This document shows positions 43,291 to 53,833 of a DNA stretch of 64,000 bases, one piece after another. A program made the position numbers and the translations under genes. This DNA comes from Nemertoderma westbladi (taxonomy: Eukaryota > Xenacoelomorpha > Nemertodermatida > Nemertodermatidae), in the NCBI GenBank assembly GCA_032718475.1, contig JAUCBJ010000055.1, positions 62,001 through 126,000 of the forward strand, given 5' to 3'. Position 1 is the first letter of the stretch. Every line of letters begins with the position of its first letter. The notes below the pieces were generated by a model. The model ran no database searches. It worked only from the letters and a program-made list of their open reading frames with translations, and was not told the DNA's origin.

Positions 43291-44870
43291 ATGAGTGACA
43301 AGCAAGACTATACGAAGAATACACCTACCGACTATGACTCATGTGACGCGGATAAGTCAGCAGCGGAAGAACTACAGGGGAAGACTCGCGAGCCTACCGA
43401 ACCTACACCGTGTGCGTCACCAGTACATCCAACGGGAGTACCGGATGCCGTAGTACGAGGCGACGGCAGGACCGAGGACTTTCTAACTGTTCCGCAACCT
43501 AGATACAGGGAAACGGACATGGTAAGTTCAGTAGGAAGCCAGGAGAGCGTGGTTAGAAGCGTCGGAGGATACATGGCGCATATTACCAGGAGTATTGGAG
43601 AAGGCCAATGCATATTAGACGAGTTGACCACTCCGATGTCTCGGTTTGAGTTCTACACCCTCCAGGTTAGAGTACAAAGTAGAGTACATAAGTCCGTAGA
43701 TAACCTTATCAGTCTACAAGATCTAGCTAGACAGAGACAGGACGTGGATACTCAACTTAGAATCCTCGAGAAACTAATGATCGCTAGAGCGAAACTGATT
43801 CAGTTTAAGTCGACGATTAGGCAGATACAACAGGAACAAGCGGACCAGTTGTTAGGTGAGTCAGTTTCGGACGAATTATTGCAACCCGAGGAAGAACAGG
43901 AACTGTATAGGCTGGATGGACAATTGAAACACCTGACGGATCATTTACGCATGTACGGCGAAGACGTCGGCGATTTGGAAACCGTGCCGGAATATACGAG
44001 GGAAACTTCACCCGTACAAATCGAATCGGCACCGGGAATACTGGACCAATCGTTAGTGAGTATTCGCAGCGAAATTGATGAGGTAAGTATAGTGACGTCA
44101 GAAATTTCCAGACAGCAACAACAGCACTATAGACAACAACGGGAAATTGAGGAACAAACTCAACTGTTGACGGTACAAGCGGCGGTAGAAGAAGAAAAAC
44201 TACGCATTGCAAATGTCGCGAGAATCTCTCATCTGCAAGAACAAGCCGAGTTGGAAGCAGCTGAGATGGAAAGGTTGGAGCTAGAAATAGCACAGCGAAC
44301 AGCTGAGTTAGCGCAACAAGCGGCAACAGCTGAGTTGGAACGACAAGCGGCAGCGGCTGCGCAACAAGCAGCAGCAGCGGAGTTAGAGCGACGAGCAGCG
44401 GAGTTGGAAGAACATAAGCGAGTTTCCGAAGCAAGAGCCGAGATGAAAAAACGGCAAATAAAGGCTCAATCAGCTATACGACAAGCGGAGTTCGAGGCGC
44501 AACAACAACAGACGGAACAACGCGAGAAAGAAGTTAAACTTTATTTCGAACTCGAGAAGAAGGCGAGAGAATTAGCCAACGCGAAGGAAGATCTAGATCT
44601 ACAAGCCCGCGATCGATCGATGAGATCTCGAGACGGACACGATTTAGACTGGTTAGAGGTAAGACACCGCCAAATTCAGGAACGAATGAATGAAGGAAGT
44701 GTAGGGGCACCTGGGCGAGAAAGACAATTAGTTAAAGACTTATGTCAAAGATTCCCTCAAGTAACTCCTATGTTTGCACCGATTACGACTAAGGAAACTG
44801 TTTCGATTGCTGGTAGTAGTAATATTTCTCCTATCCATGGTGCGACGGAACACAGGTTTTCGGGACCTAC
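43291..44870 (+). pseudogene. BEL-E Gag N-terminal coiled-coil half
   Basis: ATG at 43291 (MSDKQDYTKNTPTD). An acidic N-terminus with the 17-bp motif (43379-43395, read KTREP), then a helical region (about residues 90-230), then a long Gln/Glu/Ala heptad-rich coiled coil (about 270-440; AAELERQAAAAAQQ). The frame stays E-like to about 44870 and then crosses the inversion breakpoint into A2 sequence; the last residues to 44922 are not native. Long coiled coils upstream of DUF1759 are common in BEL Gags. Confidence 0.82.
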
Positions 44871-45883
44871 GGGACACTGTCGCTGGACAACGCAATCTTC
44901 GAGCATTTCCACTACGTGGTGAAAGGAGATGAGGCAAAGTTCAGAATTTCGAAGTACGCGAGAGAGCCACCAAAGAAAGATTGGAAGAGGTTCGTAGAGT
45001 CCGTCAGCAGGGAAGGATACATGATCCTAGACGACGAAGGAACCGTGGAAGACGAGGAGGGTTAGACGATGCGGTTTGCGACGATGCGGAAAGAATCATC
45101 GGTCCGGACACCCCCAATCTTCTGGACATGCAGACGGTCTTCATGGCTATGACAGCACCAGACGGGTTGGGACTAGTCGAGAACACAGGCCATTGTGGAG
45201 CGGTGGCGATGGGCCAGCTATTGGGACTTGTGTGTCACAAAACAATGGACTGGGGGAAGTTCAGAGAAGAGTACGGAGCAGAGTTAGCAAACTCGCTGAA
45301 GTGGGGAGCAAGGCCAGGGAAACAAGAGGTGTATCAATTCCGGAGAGGAGCAATAAAGGTATATCAGAAGCGATATATCCTGCAGGAGGACTGGATAATG
45401 ATGGGTTTGCTAAATCTATTCATGACCGTCATCATTGGGAAGGAACCAACGGCATTCCTGCTATCGGGATCACCCCTGAGCTACAGAAGCGCCTTTAAAA
45501 CGGCTTTCGAGGGTCTGGTAGACCACCCGGGGCTGAAGAGCAAGTCGGTGTACTACAATAGCCGACATCTGGTAGACAGGGACGTAGATACGCCATATCA
45601 GAGATGGGAGCCGCTAGAGGTGGATAGACGAGAAGCAAAGCGATTGGAAGAAATCGCTAGACAGGAGAGGAGAGAAGCAGAGGAAAGGGAGGAGGAAGCT
45701 AGGGCACAGAGCTACGGCTTCGAGGAACAGGTGGCCTTAGACAAACTTTGCTGGACATCGTCAGGGAGTTCGGGGGAGTCTCTAGGGCGAGAACTAGGAT
45801 GGACGGTGGGATCACCGAAAGAGTTGACATCGGGATCGCAGGCGATGCCCATAACAGCGGGCGCTGAGGGCGATCACCGCTGA
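44870..45883 (+). pseudogene. BEL-A2 3' accessory ORF 1, C-terminal part
   Basis: One frame runs from about 44880 to a TAG at 45063-45065 (IFEHFHYVVKG, REGYMILDDEG). A neighbouring frame then continues to 45883 (MQTVFMAMTAPDGLGLVENTGHCGAVAMG, helical middle, and a Glu/Arg-rich stretch RREAEEREEEARAQ). Its EGYMILDDEG recalls NGYMFYDNEG in the 859-residue E protein at the same map position. It has no known domain, and one frameshift is needed. Confidence 0.6.
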
Positions 45884-45915
45884 GGAGGCTAGGAGAGTTA
45901 GAGGGGTGGAGAGTC

Positions 45916-46308
45916 ATGGGCGAGAGCCAAGGTGGGAAGGGACACAGTGGGTCCACCAGGATACCAGGGTTGGAGCCACTCCCAGAGAAGGACGAGGATG
46001 ACGACGAATTCGGAGAGATGCCGCCCATCGCAAGGATAGGCCACTCGGACACGGACTGGGTTGGCAGGAGGGTGGTGACGGCCAGTGGGGCGAGGGCCTT
46101 CTGGGACAGACCCGGCAAGCGGGCCTGGGTGCATGAGGAGCCGGCGATGGATTTCGCAGGGAGCACTATCAGGTTGGGCGAGCAACCGGGAACGGCACCA
46201 CGGGTAATATTCGGGGAGACGATGCCTGGGAGGGGCGAGGAGATCAACATAGACAGGGACGCTAACATTCAGAAATTCGCTTACCAGCGACTCCACAGAC
46301 CGCGGTGA
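45916..46308 (+). pseudogene. BEL-A2 accessory region, Gly/Asp/Glu-rich segment
   Basis: A 130-codon frame (MGESQGGKGHSGS, then PEKDEDDDEFGEMPP and VIFGETMPGRGEEINI) just before the zinc-knuckle segment. It probably belongs to the N-terminus of accessory ORF 2 or the end of ORF 1; frames are broken. Not recognised. Confidence 0.45.
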
Positions 46309-46312
46309 TTGC

Positions 46313-46942
46313 TTGGGACAAAAGACGACGTGGGGCAGGAGACATTGGTGCTCGGCTGTGATTACTGTGGGAGACAGACCCACCAGGAAAGGAGCTGTCT
46401 GTACCGGTTCCAGAAAGTTGTTGTCTAGTTGTCTCTACTGCCGCGAGTCAAGCCACAGGATGGGGGCGTGTCCACAGTTGCACAACCGATGTTTGAAGTG
46501 TAACTTTCGGGGGCAGTACGGGTGCCAGTGCGACTGGATGGACGACGAAGAGAAGTTTAGAATCTTTGAGGAGTGGGCCAACGTCAGTGCCATGACACGG
46601 CAACATATGAAGGCCCAGGAGTTCCGGTGGGGCTCCTTTAACATCAATCAGGAGGTCCACACGGAGGCTTCCGTTTACCTACCAGGAAGTGGCGACGGCA
46701 GCGTCGTATGCCGGAGTGATAAATACGCAGAGGTATTTGGACAGGTGGACGCCATAGAACAGAGAAGAGTTCAGGGATTTCTTGGCGGAGCATGTGCCGC
46801 GGGCGATGAAAGTGATCCTATGGACGCCACCAGGGGGAGACAACAGGGCCACTCGGAGGGGCCACCCGTGAAGCAATACCGGGAGCTAATAACACCAGCG
46901 CCCAAGGAGTCGACAATCGACGAGTCCTTAGTGAAGAGGTGA
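46313..46942 (+). pseudogene. BEL-A2 3' accessory ORF 2: zinc-knuckle protein
   Basis: CCHC motifs are CDYCGRQTHQERSC (another frame, near 46350), CLYCRESSHRMGAC and CLKCNFRGQYGCQC. A block FRIFEEWANVS and EFRWGSFNINQE aligns with LFDEWEDL and RAHLGFWAVNP in the 399-residue E protein. The C-terminus (GRQQGHSEGPP, ITPAPKE) survives also in A3. A frameshift lies between the first and second knuckle. This is the best evidence that the second accessory ORF is a lineage feature of these BEL elements. Confidence 0.72.
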
Positions 46943-47761
46943 CGGCGAGGGTCAGGAGCCTGAAAGCAGACAAGACCAAAGGAGCGACGGTGACCAGGAA
47001 ACGACCAAGGGAGAAGGACGACAGAGGGAAAGAGTTAAGGTGGTTCCCAAAGGCAGGCGGAACGAACTAGAGTTCGATGTGACATGCCTGGAAGGCACCA
47101 CGCGAGACGTGCAAACTCCTAAATACAAATTCATGTAATCTAAATAATTGAAAAGTGCAATTAGCATGTACGTACGTAGTAATCATTATTAGTTTAGCAA
47201 GTAAATACAATCGAAGTAAGTACTATAGTCATACAACCTTTTCTCGATTAGCTACTGGGACTGGGGACCAATAGACTATAATACTATCACGGAAGAGACA
47301 CTGGACGACATCACACTTCTTGAGTGCGACGGCACAGGAGGGGGGTGAAGCTCGTCGGGAGTGAGTGGGTGAGATAGGGGTTGAGTTGTAGTGCGGAGAG
47401 AGTGCGGGTGCAATTCAAGTGTGGGGGGAGAGGAATAAGAGGCTGAGTGAGGGACAGGGAAGTCCGAGAGTTAGAGCGGAAGTAAGAAGGAGTAGAGGAG
47501 AGTCAGAATGAGAACAGAGTGGAGTTAGAGTGGCGAAAGTGTTGGGGAAACAAAGGTCGTGTGAGAGGAGCGCACGATCGGCCCGGCACGGGGCGCCAGA
47601 TAAACAGGGTAGCGATATCATACCCATAGGGAGCGGCCTGGAAAGCAGGCTCCGAAAAAATAATTCCACCCCACTCCCGATACTAGATCGGGATCCAGCG
47701 GAATTGTAGCGCACTAGAGGTGGATGCTATCTTCTCACCGGGAAGATAGCATGGGGGGGAG
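46943..47761 (+). promoter_or_regulatory. BEL-A2 3' UTR, hairpin and polypurine tract
   Basis: No gene in about 780 bp; closely matches A3 30090-30760. Hairpin 47724-47752 and polypurine tract 47753-47761 (GGGGGGGAG) directly precede the LTR. Confidence 0.85.
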
Positions 47762-48331
47762 TGTTAGCGTATTCAATTCCGCTAGCCAAGCCCACACAAA
47801 GTTAGCTTTCAAGCAATATTGGGAGCACGAGGTTGGTTACCAATCAACCTCGTGTCACCCCAATAAGCGGGGACAACAGGCCCCAAAGGGAACACACACA
47901 CAACGGGGGTCAGAGGTTACACCTCCGGGAGAGAGAGAGACAACAGCAGCAGGGGGAAACACTCCCAGGGAGATGGGAGGGTGAGAAGTGAGTTATTAGC
48001 CAATAGGGGGAAGGCATCGGCTGAGTAACGCAATATGGCCAACCGGTGCAATATATTACCAGCTACCATGTCATTCACTTCAGTTATCTCATTCAGTTAG
48101 TCGGTTCAGTTAGGGCAGAGCGGTGACTTCTAATACCGTCCGCTGCCGCCATCATTCATTTATATTTTATATCCTATTAATTCAATACTGCAATAACTGT
48201 GTCTGTTCTTATCCTATTATATTTATACTGCTACAGCGTCAACAATATCAGAACTCTTAATCCGACAATAAACCCTTTTCAATCACATGGCGGGGACGCG
48301 TAAATAAAAGAACCGGGATAAATTGGGAACA
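47762..48331 (+). repeat. 3' LTR of BEL-A2, terminal hairpin deleted
   Basis: Matches 6888-7472 but lacks about 15 bp at the end, precisely the palindromic stem, so it ends GGGAACA; TSD AGAGT follows at 48332-48336. Confidence 0.9.
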
Positions 48332-48336
48332 AGAGT

Positions 48337-48809
48337 TAGAGTAGTAAGAGAGTTAGATAGTAGGTAGTTAGTAAGCTAGAGAGTTAGAAGATAGTAGGTA
48401 GTTAGTAAGTTAGAGAGTTAGATAGTATGATAGCACAGGGGTAGCATTAGAGATTAGGGCCTTAGGGAGTGGCAGAGAGTAGAGAGGAGATAGTGAGAGG
48501 AGCTGTTGGCAAGAGAGAAGTTAGAGTGCGATTCAGGTGTGGGGAGTTAGAGCGGAGTTCGACTGGAGAAGTTAGAGCGGAGTTAGAGTTATAGTGGAGA
48601 GCTTTTAAAATTGTGTGAGAGTCCACAATTGGCTCGACACAAGACGTCAGACTGGGTAGCATTATCATACCCATAGGGAGCGGCATGGAAAGCCGACTCC
48701 AAGAAAATAACTCCACCCCACACCCGATAGTAGATCGAGTTCCAGCGGAATTGAAGCGCACTTAGAGGTTGATGCTATCTTCTCACCGGGAAGATAGCAT
48801 GGGGGGAAG
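48337..48809 (+). promoter_or_regulatory. BEL-A1 3' UTR remainder, hairpin and polypurine tract
   Basis: Continuation of A1 sequence after the A2 insertion: GTTAGA/AGTAGGTA repeats, then the conserved 3' region; hairpin 48772-48800, tract GGGGGGAAG 48801-48809. No gene. Confidence 0.85.
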
Positions 48810-49397
48810 TGTGAGCGTATTCAATTCTGCCTCACCAACCCCCATAAAGTGGGAAAGAGCGCCTTTAAGCAATATTGGGGAGTACGAGGTTGATTAACAA
48901 CCAACCTCGTATCACCCACAATAAACGGGGACGACAAACCCCAGAGGGCCTCACACAATGGAGGTCAGAGGTTAAGCCTCCGGGGAGAAGGAAAGTAACA
49001 GCAGCGGGGGGGGGGAGGGGAACACCCCCGCAGAGCTGAAAGCGAGAAGTAGGGTATCAGCCAATGGGGGGACAGGAGAGGCATCAGCTAGGTAATAGGG
49101 CCAACATAGCAGTATATTACCGGTTGGTGTTTCTCATTTGTGCAGTTTAGTTAGTCAGCTACCGGTCTTAGTGTAGAAGGAGAACATTGTTTTACCGTTG
49201 CCACTGGTATGTCATTCAATAGTTATCTCATGTATTCAACTTGTTCAACCAGCTTATGCTATTATACAACGCTGTCACACATTAACTCTTATATTATTAT
49301 ACCTACATCATATATAACATCCTACAGTCCTATACCAGCTTGACGACACGTACGAAACAATTACTCCGGTCGGGATTGATCCGTCGATCCCGTCACA
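48810..49397 (+). repeat. 3' LTR of BEL-A1
   Basis: 588 bp, TGTGAGCG to CCCGTCACA; matches 2861-3435; TSD GTCCT follows at 49398-49402. Confidence 0.92.
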
Positions 49398-52014
49398 GTC
49401 CTGCCAGGCGGAGGCGATTTTGTTCTAGTGTCAAGCTTGGGGGAACCAATGAGACACCTCCAATGTTATATAGTGCCTGGTTGGAGATGTGCGCATTGTA
49501 CTTGACAGAATGAACCCGGCGTAGCATTCTTGTGAATGTGCCATCCAGAGATTTGGTGTCCTCAGCAGTTAGAGCCCAGCATGGACTCCCGTAGAGGAGT
49601 ACTGGAACTACTGATGCTCTAAATAATCGGACCTTAAGTTTCCGATTAATTCTCGGTGACTTCCAAATCCTGGAAAGCCTATTCAAGGCTGCCCATGCCT
49701 TTCCCTTACGTATTCGAAGGTCCTCACCTGACTTCCGGATCCATAATCCCAGGTAACAGAAGTCGTCCACATGCTCAAGCATACCATCCTTTGAGCTTAT
49801 GCTCATCCGATCAGAGACTCGCTGAGGACTTTCAAAGTTAACTGTCAGAACTTTGGTCTTTCTGGAGTTAATAAAAAGACCAACACTAGAAGCAGCATGT
49901 TCCAATGAGCTGAGGAGCCGTTGGGCTCCCTCTAATGATTCTGAGAGTACTCCTAAGTCATCAGCAAAGTCTAGATCAGTTAGGTACTTGGCAGGATTTC
50001 CTCGACTTCTGGAGCCAGTAGGTGGAGTTATCATCACCCCATCATCATTATAATGATCTAAGGACATGCGTAGAACATAGTCAACCACAATCATGAACAA
50101 GAATGGTGCAAGTGTGTCTCCTTGGAGGACGCCCCATAACACTTCAAATGGTTCTGTGTCACCATCAACAGTAGACACAAATGTTGTCAAACCATCGTAT
50201 ACTGATCTGATTGCTGCAATAATTTCATCAGGAATCCCATATAATGAAAGTATGCTGAACATACGTGAGCGAGAGACGAAGTCAGAGGCCTTGAAGAAGT
50301 CAACAAAGATAACAGCCAGATGCCTGTCTTTCTTTTTTGATAACTCTTCAATTATCCTTCTAAGTGCCAAAATGGGCTCCATGGTCCCACGACCTTTACG
50401 GAACCCATTCTGATTTCCACGGAGCAGTCTCTCAATGGGATCCCTGATGCGATTTAATAGAATCCTATTGTATAGCTTTGCATCAATCGAGATCAATGAG
50501 ATTCCCCGAAAAGAAAGTGTTAGGTTGCCCTTCTTGGGAACTGGCACCAACTTATTTGTTTTCATTTCTTGTGGGACTCTTGTTGTTCGGTACATGTCTA
50601 CTATGATGGGATAGATGAGCTTTAAACACTCAGGTATTTTGAAGACCTCAGGGGGAACACCATCTACTACACTGGCACGATTGGTCTTAATGCTCTTTGC
50701 AGCAGCCTTCACTTCTGCAAAGGAGATATCGCCAATGGGAATATCTGGGAGTACAGACTCAGACACTTTTACTTCTATAAAGTTATCAGGCAATACCCTG
50801 TCATTATTGAGGAGCTTTTCAAAGTGGGCTTTCCAACCATTGAGGCGATCGGCTGGTGATTCAGCCTTAACCTTGGTGGTTGGTTGGCTTTTCCGCCCAG
50901 TAAGCAGATTGATCGATTTCCATGCCTGGGATGATTGCCTGCTGTCGCCAGCATCATTGATGGCATCAACCTGTTGGTTTATTAGCTCCTGTAGATTAAC
51001 AGAGTACTGCCTGTTCAGGGACCTAGATGCAGCCTTAACTGCATTCTTGGCCGCTGTAGTCTGTTTGAGTCGGGACTCTTTCTGCGCCTTATGAAGGTCA
51101 TTTCGGCACTTCTGAATTTTGTTGTCAGTCCAGGGGGCCCTTTTCCTGTTTCGAGGGTATACAGGAACTGTTTTTGCAGCTGCTAACTTAACTGCTTCTG
51201 TAAAGGCCGTATAGCCCTCACAGTGATCTGCCGCCTCAGAGGCAAGAGCCTCATACCTGTTGCTCAGCTGTAGTATGAAGCTGGATCTCACACTTGGCTG
51301 TTGCAACAGAGAGGACCAGTCATGCCGCGGCAAGGCAGATTTCGTTGTTCTGCTAGAACGCAGACTAAGTCTTACCTTGGCCACAATAAGGCGGTGATCA
51401 CTGGAAAAGGGTCGAAGTATATATGCATTACAGTCTTGTATAGAGCTCCTATATTTCCTACGAAACAGAATATGGTCTATCTGGGACTTGTGACCACTGG
51501 GTCCACTATGAGTCCATAGCTTTCCAGTTCGCTTCTTAAACTGGGTTCCAGCCGAAAACAATCCATTTCCAGAGATAAAATCCTGAAGATGGACAGAATT
51601 TCGGTTAACACTATTGCTATAGACCCAGGGCGATGTAGGTGATTGATGCAGACTTGCATTAAAGTCTCCCAGGAATGTTAAGAATGCATGCTGATCCACT
51701 CCATCAGTGGCTGCTTGTAGATTGTGGTAGAAATTTTCCACCTCCTCTACAGGGGCAACACTAGTTGGAGAGTAGCACACAATCAGAACCACCTTAGGGA
51801 ACTTCTTAGCCAGTCTTCCAGAACATGAGAAGTGGCAACGGATGATGCGGTTAGAGATTTGGTCTATTTTGTCCAATGCTGCATGTGCAGTTGGATTCAT
51901 CAATAGACCAATTCCACCATTGCCACTATCATCTGCTGACGCGAGGGCGAGTCGCCAACCACCCCCCATGTCCTTAATCAGAACCTCATCAGTCTGTCCA
52001 GTCTGCATTCGGTG
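49398..52014 (-). mobile_element. RTE-like non-LTR retrotransposon, interrupted by the BEL nest
   Basis: An 871-codon open frame on minus. Endonuclease part: VLIVCYSPTS, TFLGDFNAS, SQIDHILF, SSDHRLI. A linker with coiled coil follows, then reverse transcriptase: VVDGVPPEVFK, KLVPVPKKG, FRGISLISIDAKLYNRIL, QNGFRKGRGT, and the YLTDLDFADDLGVLS box with both Asp residues. The C-terminal thumb reads LEHVDDFCYLG, KAWAALNRLSRIWKS and LEQNRLRLAG, and the frame continues at 2860. The endonuclease N-terminus is missing, so the copy is 5'-truncated near 52014. Apart from the BEL insertion the frame is intact. RTE-like by C-terminal layout; clade not certain. Confidence 0.88.
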
Positions 52015-52020
52015 CTCTCA

Positions 52021-52110
52021 CACCCGATAGTAGATCAGGTTCCAGCGGAATTGAAGCGCACTCATAGGTGATGCTATCTTCTCACCGGGAAGATAGCATG
52101 GGGGGGAGTG
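52021..52110 (+). mobile_element. BEL-A 3'-end scrap with hairpin and polypurine tract
   Basis: CACCCGATAGTAGATC to GGGGGGAG matches A1 48721-48809. Hairpin 52071-52099, tract 52100-52108, then only the first TG of an LTR before the RTE-like tail. A fifth BEL-A copy lies here, reduced to about 90 bp. Confidence 0.85.
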
Positions 52111-53022
52111 TACTACTACTACTACTACTAGGTCGAGCGAACTCGGACAGTGGAAATGAGATCCTTCCAGGCTTCCCGATTCTCCATAGTTGTCGCAATT
52201 TCGTTTCTCCCAAGTTCAGTATCCCTTTCAAGTTGATCTATATATGTTATGGCAGGTCGTCCACGACTACGCTTTCCATGAGTTGGTTGCCAGAGAAGTA
52301 GATCTGGTATGACCTCGTCTTTACTTCGCCAGCAGTGCCCGCTGAATCTTAATCTGCGTTCACGGAGGGTGGTTGATACAGGTGGTATTGTACCATAAAG
52401 CTCGGCGTTTGTCATGTGTTGTCTCCAGCTGATGTTTAGGGCTGCCCTTAGTAGTCTTGTGTAGCAACCATCAATTCGTTGTTCAAGTGATTTAGTCAGT
52501 GTCCAGGTCTCACCCCCGTATAAAAATACACTTTCCACTGTGGCTCGAAAGAACTTAGTCTTCAGGTGCCTGGAGAGATCTGATTTCCAGATGGTATCCA
52601 TTTTTGAAAGAGCTACCCAAGCCTTTGCTTTCCTAACTTCTATGTCCTTTTTGCTACTCTCTATCCATGATCCAAGGTACTGGAAGTCATCGACCTTCCT
52701 TAGTTGATTATTATCAATGGTTGTCAAGTTTCCATCAACATTAAAGGTCATGAATTCGGTCTTGGTAGCATTTATATGCAATCCAACCTCCTTAGCAGCC
52801 CTCTCCACTTTATTTAGTAGAAACTGTGCATCTGCTAGCGTATTAGAGAGCAGGGCGATGTCATCCGCAAAGTCGGTGTCAGTGACTGTAGTTGCCGGAT
52901 ATCTACTACTTCTGCGTTCTTGAAGTGTGAATCCCAGATCTTCACCCTTTGTGGCCGTCCTCATTGCGTAATCCAGCAAAATTACAAATAGTAATGGTGC
53001 TAATGTGTCACCTTGCAGTACA
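52111..53022 (-). mobile_element. Second RTE-like element, 5'-truncated
   Basis: On minus, RT from just before MLDYAMRTATKGED through TDTDFADDIALLS, VDDFQYLGSWIE, RRLRFSGHCWRSKDE and RGRPAITYIDQLERD. The coding end is followed by ACTACTACT repeats (plus 52111-52127). It is a different subfamily from the 49398 copy. The frame of 283 codons is uninterrupted; endonuclease and RT fingers are absent. Confidence 0.88.
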
Positions 53023-53833
53023 AACTATAGTAACGTCTTGAAGAAGGTTACGATTGAGTATGTAATTATTTATTAGCCATTTAATATTGCGTAGGTATTA
53101 GTATTAGACTATGGTGCGCACGTAGCAACAAAACATACTTATGTTAATTGTACATGTACATTGTATATGACGGCCGCATATGCAACAATTTAATTTAACA
53201 GTAAATTATTTGACTTAAAACTTAACCCTATTAAACCCGGGGGGGGGGGGGGGGGTCAATATGACCCTTCCCGTGGTTTTTTTATTATAATTCTGAAACA
53301 AACGCAGTTGGGAATCTGAGATTTTATGAATTTTCCTAAAAATCTATTGTCTTCCTAGTAGTGAAAACCGTTTTCAATATATATTATATATTCATATTTT
53401 ATATTTTATATTTTATTTATTTATATTTGTATATTTTATATTATATATTCAATATATATATATACTCAAACTCGCACCTCGATATGTTGAAACACCCTCT
53501 TCCGATAAACGAGGTTCTCGGGACAGCATGCGGAGATGATGGATATGATAACGGCTGATCTCACTGGTGAATCTACCGAACCCACTCTCACAGTATGTCG
53601 CCCGTATGGACGTGTGGACAAAGAGCGGACGTAGCGTGGACGATTGAACGACGAGCGCGAATCAGCTCTTTGGTCCAACCCGCGGTCCAGACTTTAATGT
53701 AAGGGTTCCAAAGTAAAGCACGTATTCATGCGTCTGCGTCTGTAAAGCGTTTTCAGTGTCGCTTATAGTCAAACCCGACCGATACCTCTCGACACCGACA
53801 TCTCCAACCCCAATTTAGTTGTGAATGCTCTGA
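53023..53833. other. AT-rich intergenic DNA with a 17-G run
   Basis: No convincing gene. Poly-G 53239-53255; (TATAT)n-like stretch 53375-53465. No TE family recognised. Confidence 0.6.

Larger units (their letters stand above)
9911..44870. mobile_element. BEL/Pao-type element E, ~18 kb, inserted in A2 and rearranged
   Basis: E sequence is found in two blocks: 9911 to about 33390 on the minus strand (interrupted by A3 at 21973-31343) and 40440 to about 44870 on the plus strand. TSD AAGTG is at 9906-9910, its complement CACTT at 40435-40439. Sense order: LTR (40440-42433), leader, gag N-part (43291 on), breakpoint, gag C-part (33390 to 31344), protease, RT, RNase H, integrase, 859-codon ORF, 399-codon ORF, LTR (11759-9911). 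The best explanation is insertion in reverse orientation into A2 followed by one inversion of about 33390-44870. E is far longer than a typical 5-9 kb BEL element because of the two 3' ORFs and nearly 2-kb LTRs. Confidence 0.8.
33390..44870. other. Inverted block within the nest
   Basis: Relative to surrounding A2 and E, this block is flipped. At the left end, minus-strand E gag (below 33390) abuts minus-strand A2 3' sequence. At the right end, plus-strand E gag abuts plus-strand A2 3' sequence. A single inversion explains both joins and leaves A2 and E collinear. Breakpoints are placed only to within a few tens of bases. Confidence 0.75.
6888..48331 (+). mobile_element. BEL/Pao element A2, nested in A1, later split and partly inverted
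   Basis: LTRs at 6888-7472 and 47762-48331 are flanked by AGAGT (6883-6887 and 48332-48336). Its own sequence is 6888-9905, then the inverted block 40434 down to about 33390, then about 44870-48331: roughly 13.5 kb. It is the only A copy here retaining DUF1759, zinc knuckles, protease, RT, RNase H and integrase, plus the 3' accessory ORFs. Numerous frameshifts make it inactive. The reading frame at 9905 is continuous with that at 40434 (read on minus) once BEL-E and one TSD copy are removed. Confidence 0.88.
2861..49397 (+). mobile_element. BEL/Pao element A1 (outermost shell of the nest), non-autonomous
   Basis: LTRs at 2861-3435 and 48810-49397 are near-identical apart from a roughly 19-bp indel and poly-G length. 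They begin TG, end CA and are flanked by GTCCT at 2856-2860 and 49398-49402. The remaining A1 sequence is 3436-6887 plus 48337-48809; everything between was inserted later. It keeps gag-like 5' coding sequence but lacks DUF1759, protease, RT and integrase. In their place is a module also present in A3. It must have relied on an autonomous relative for transposition (inference). Confidence 0.9.
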
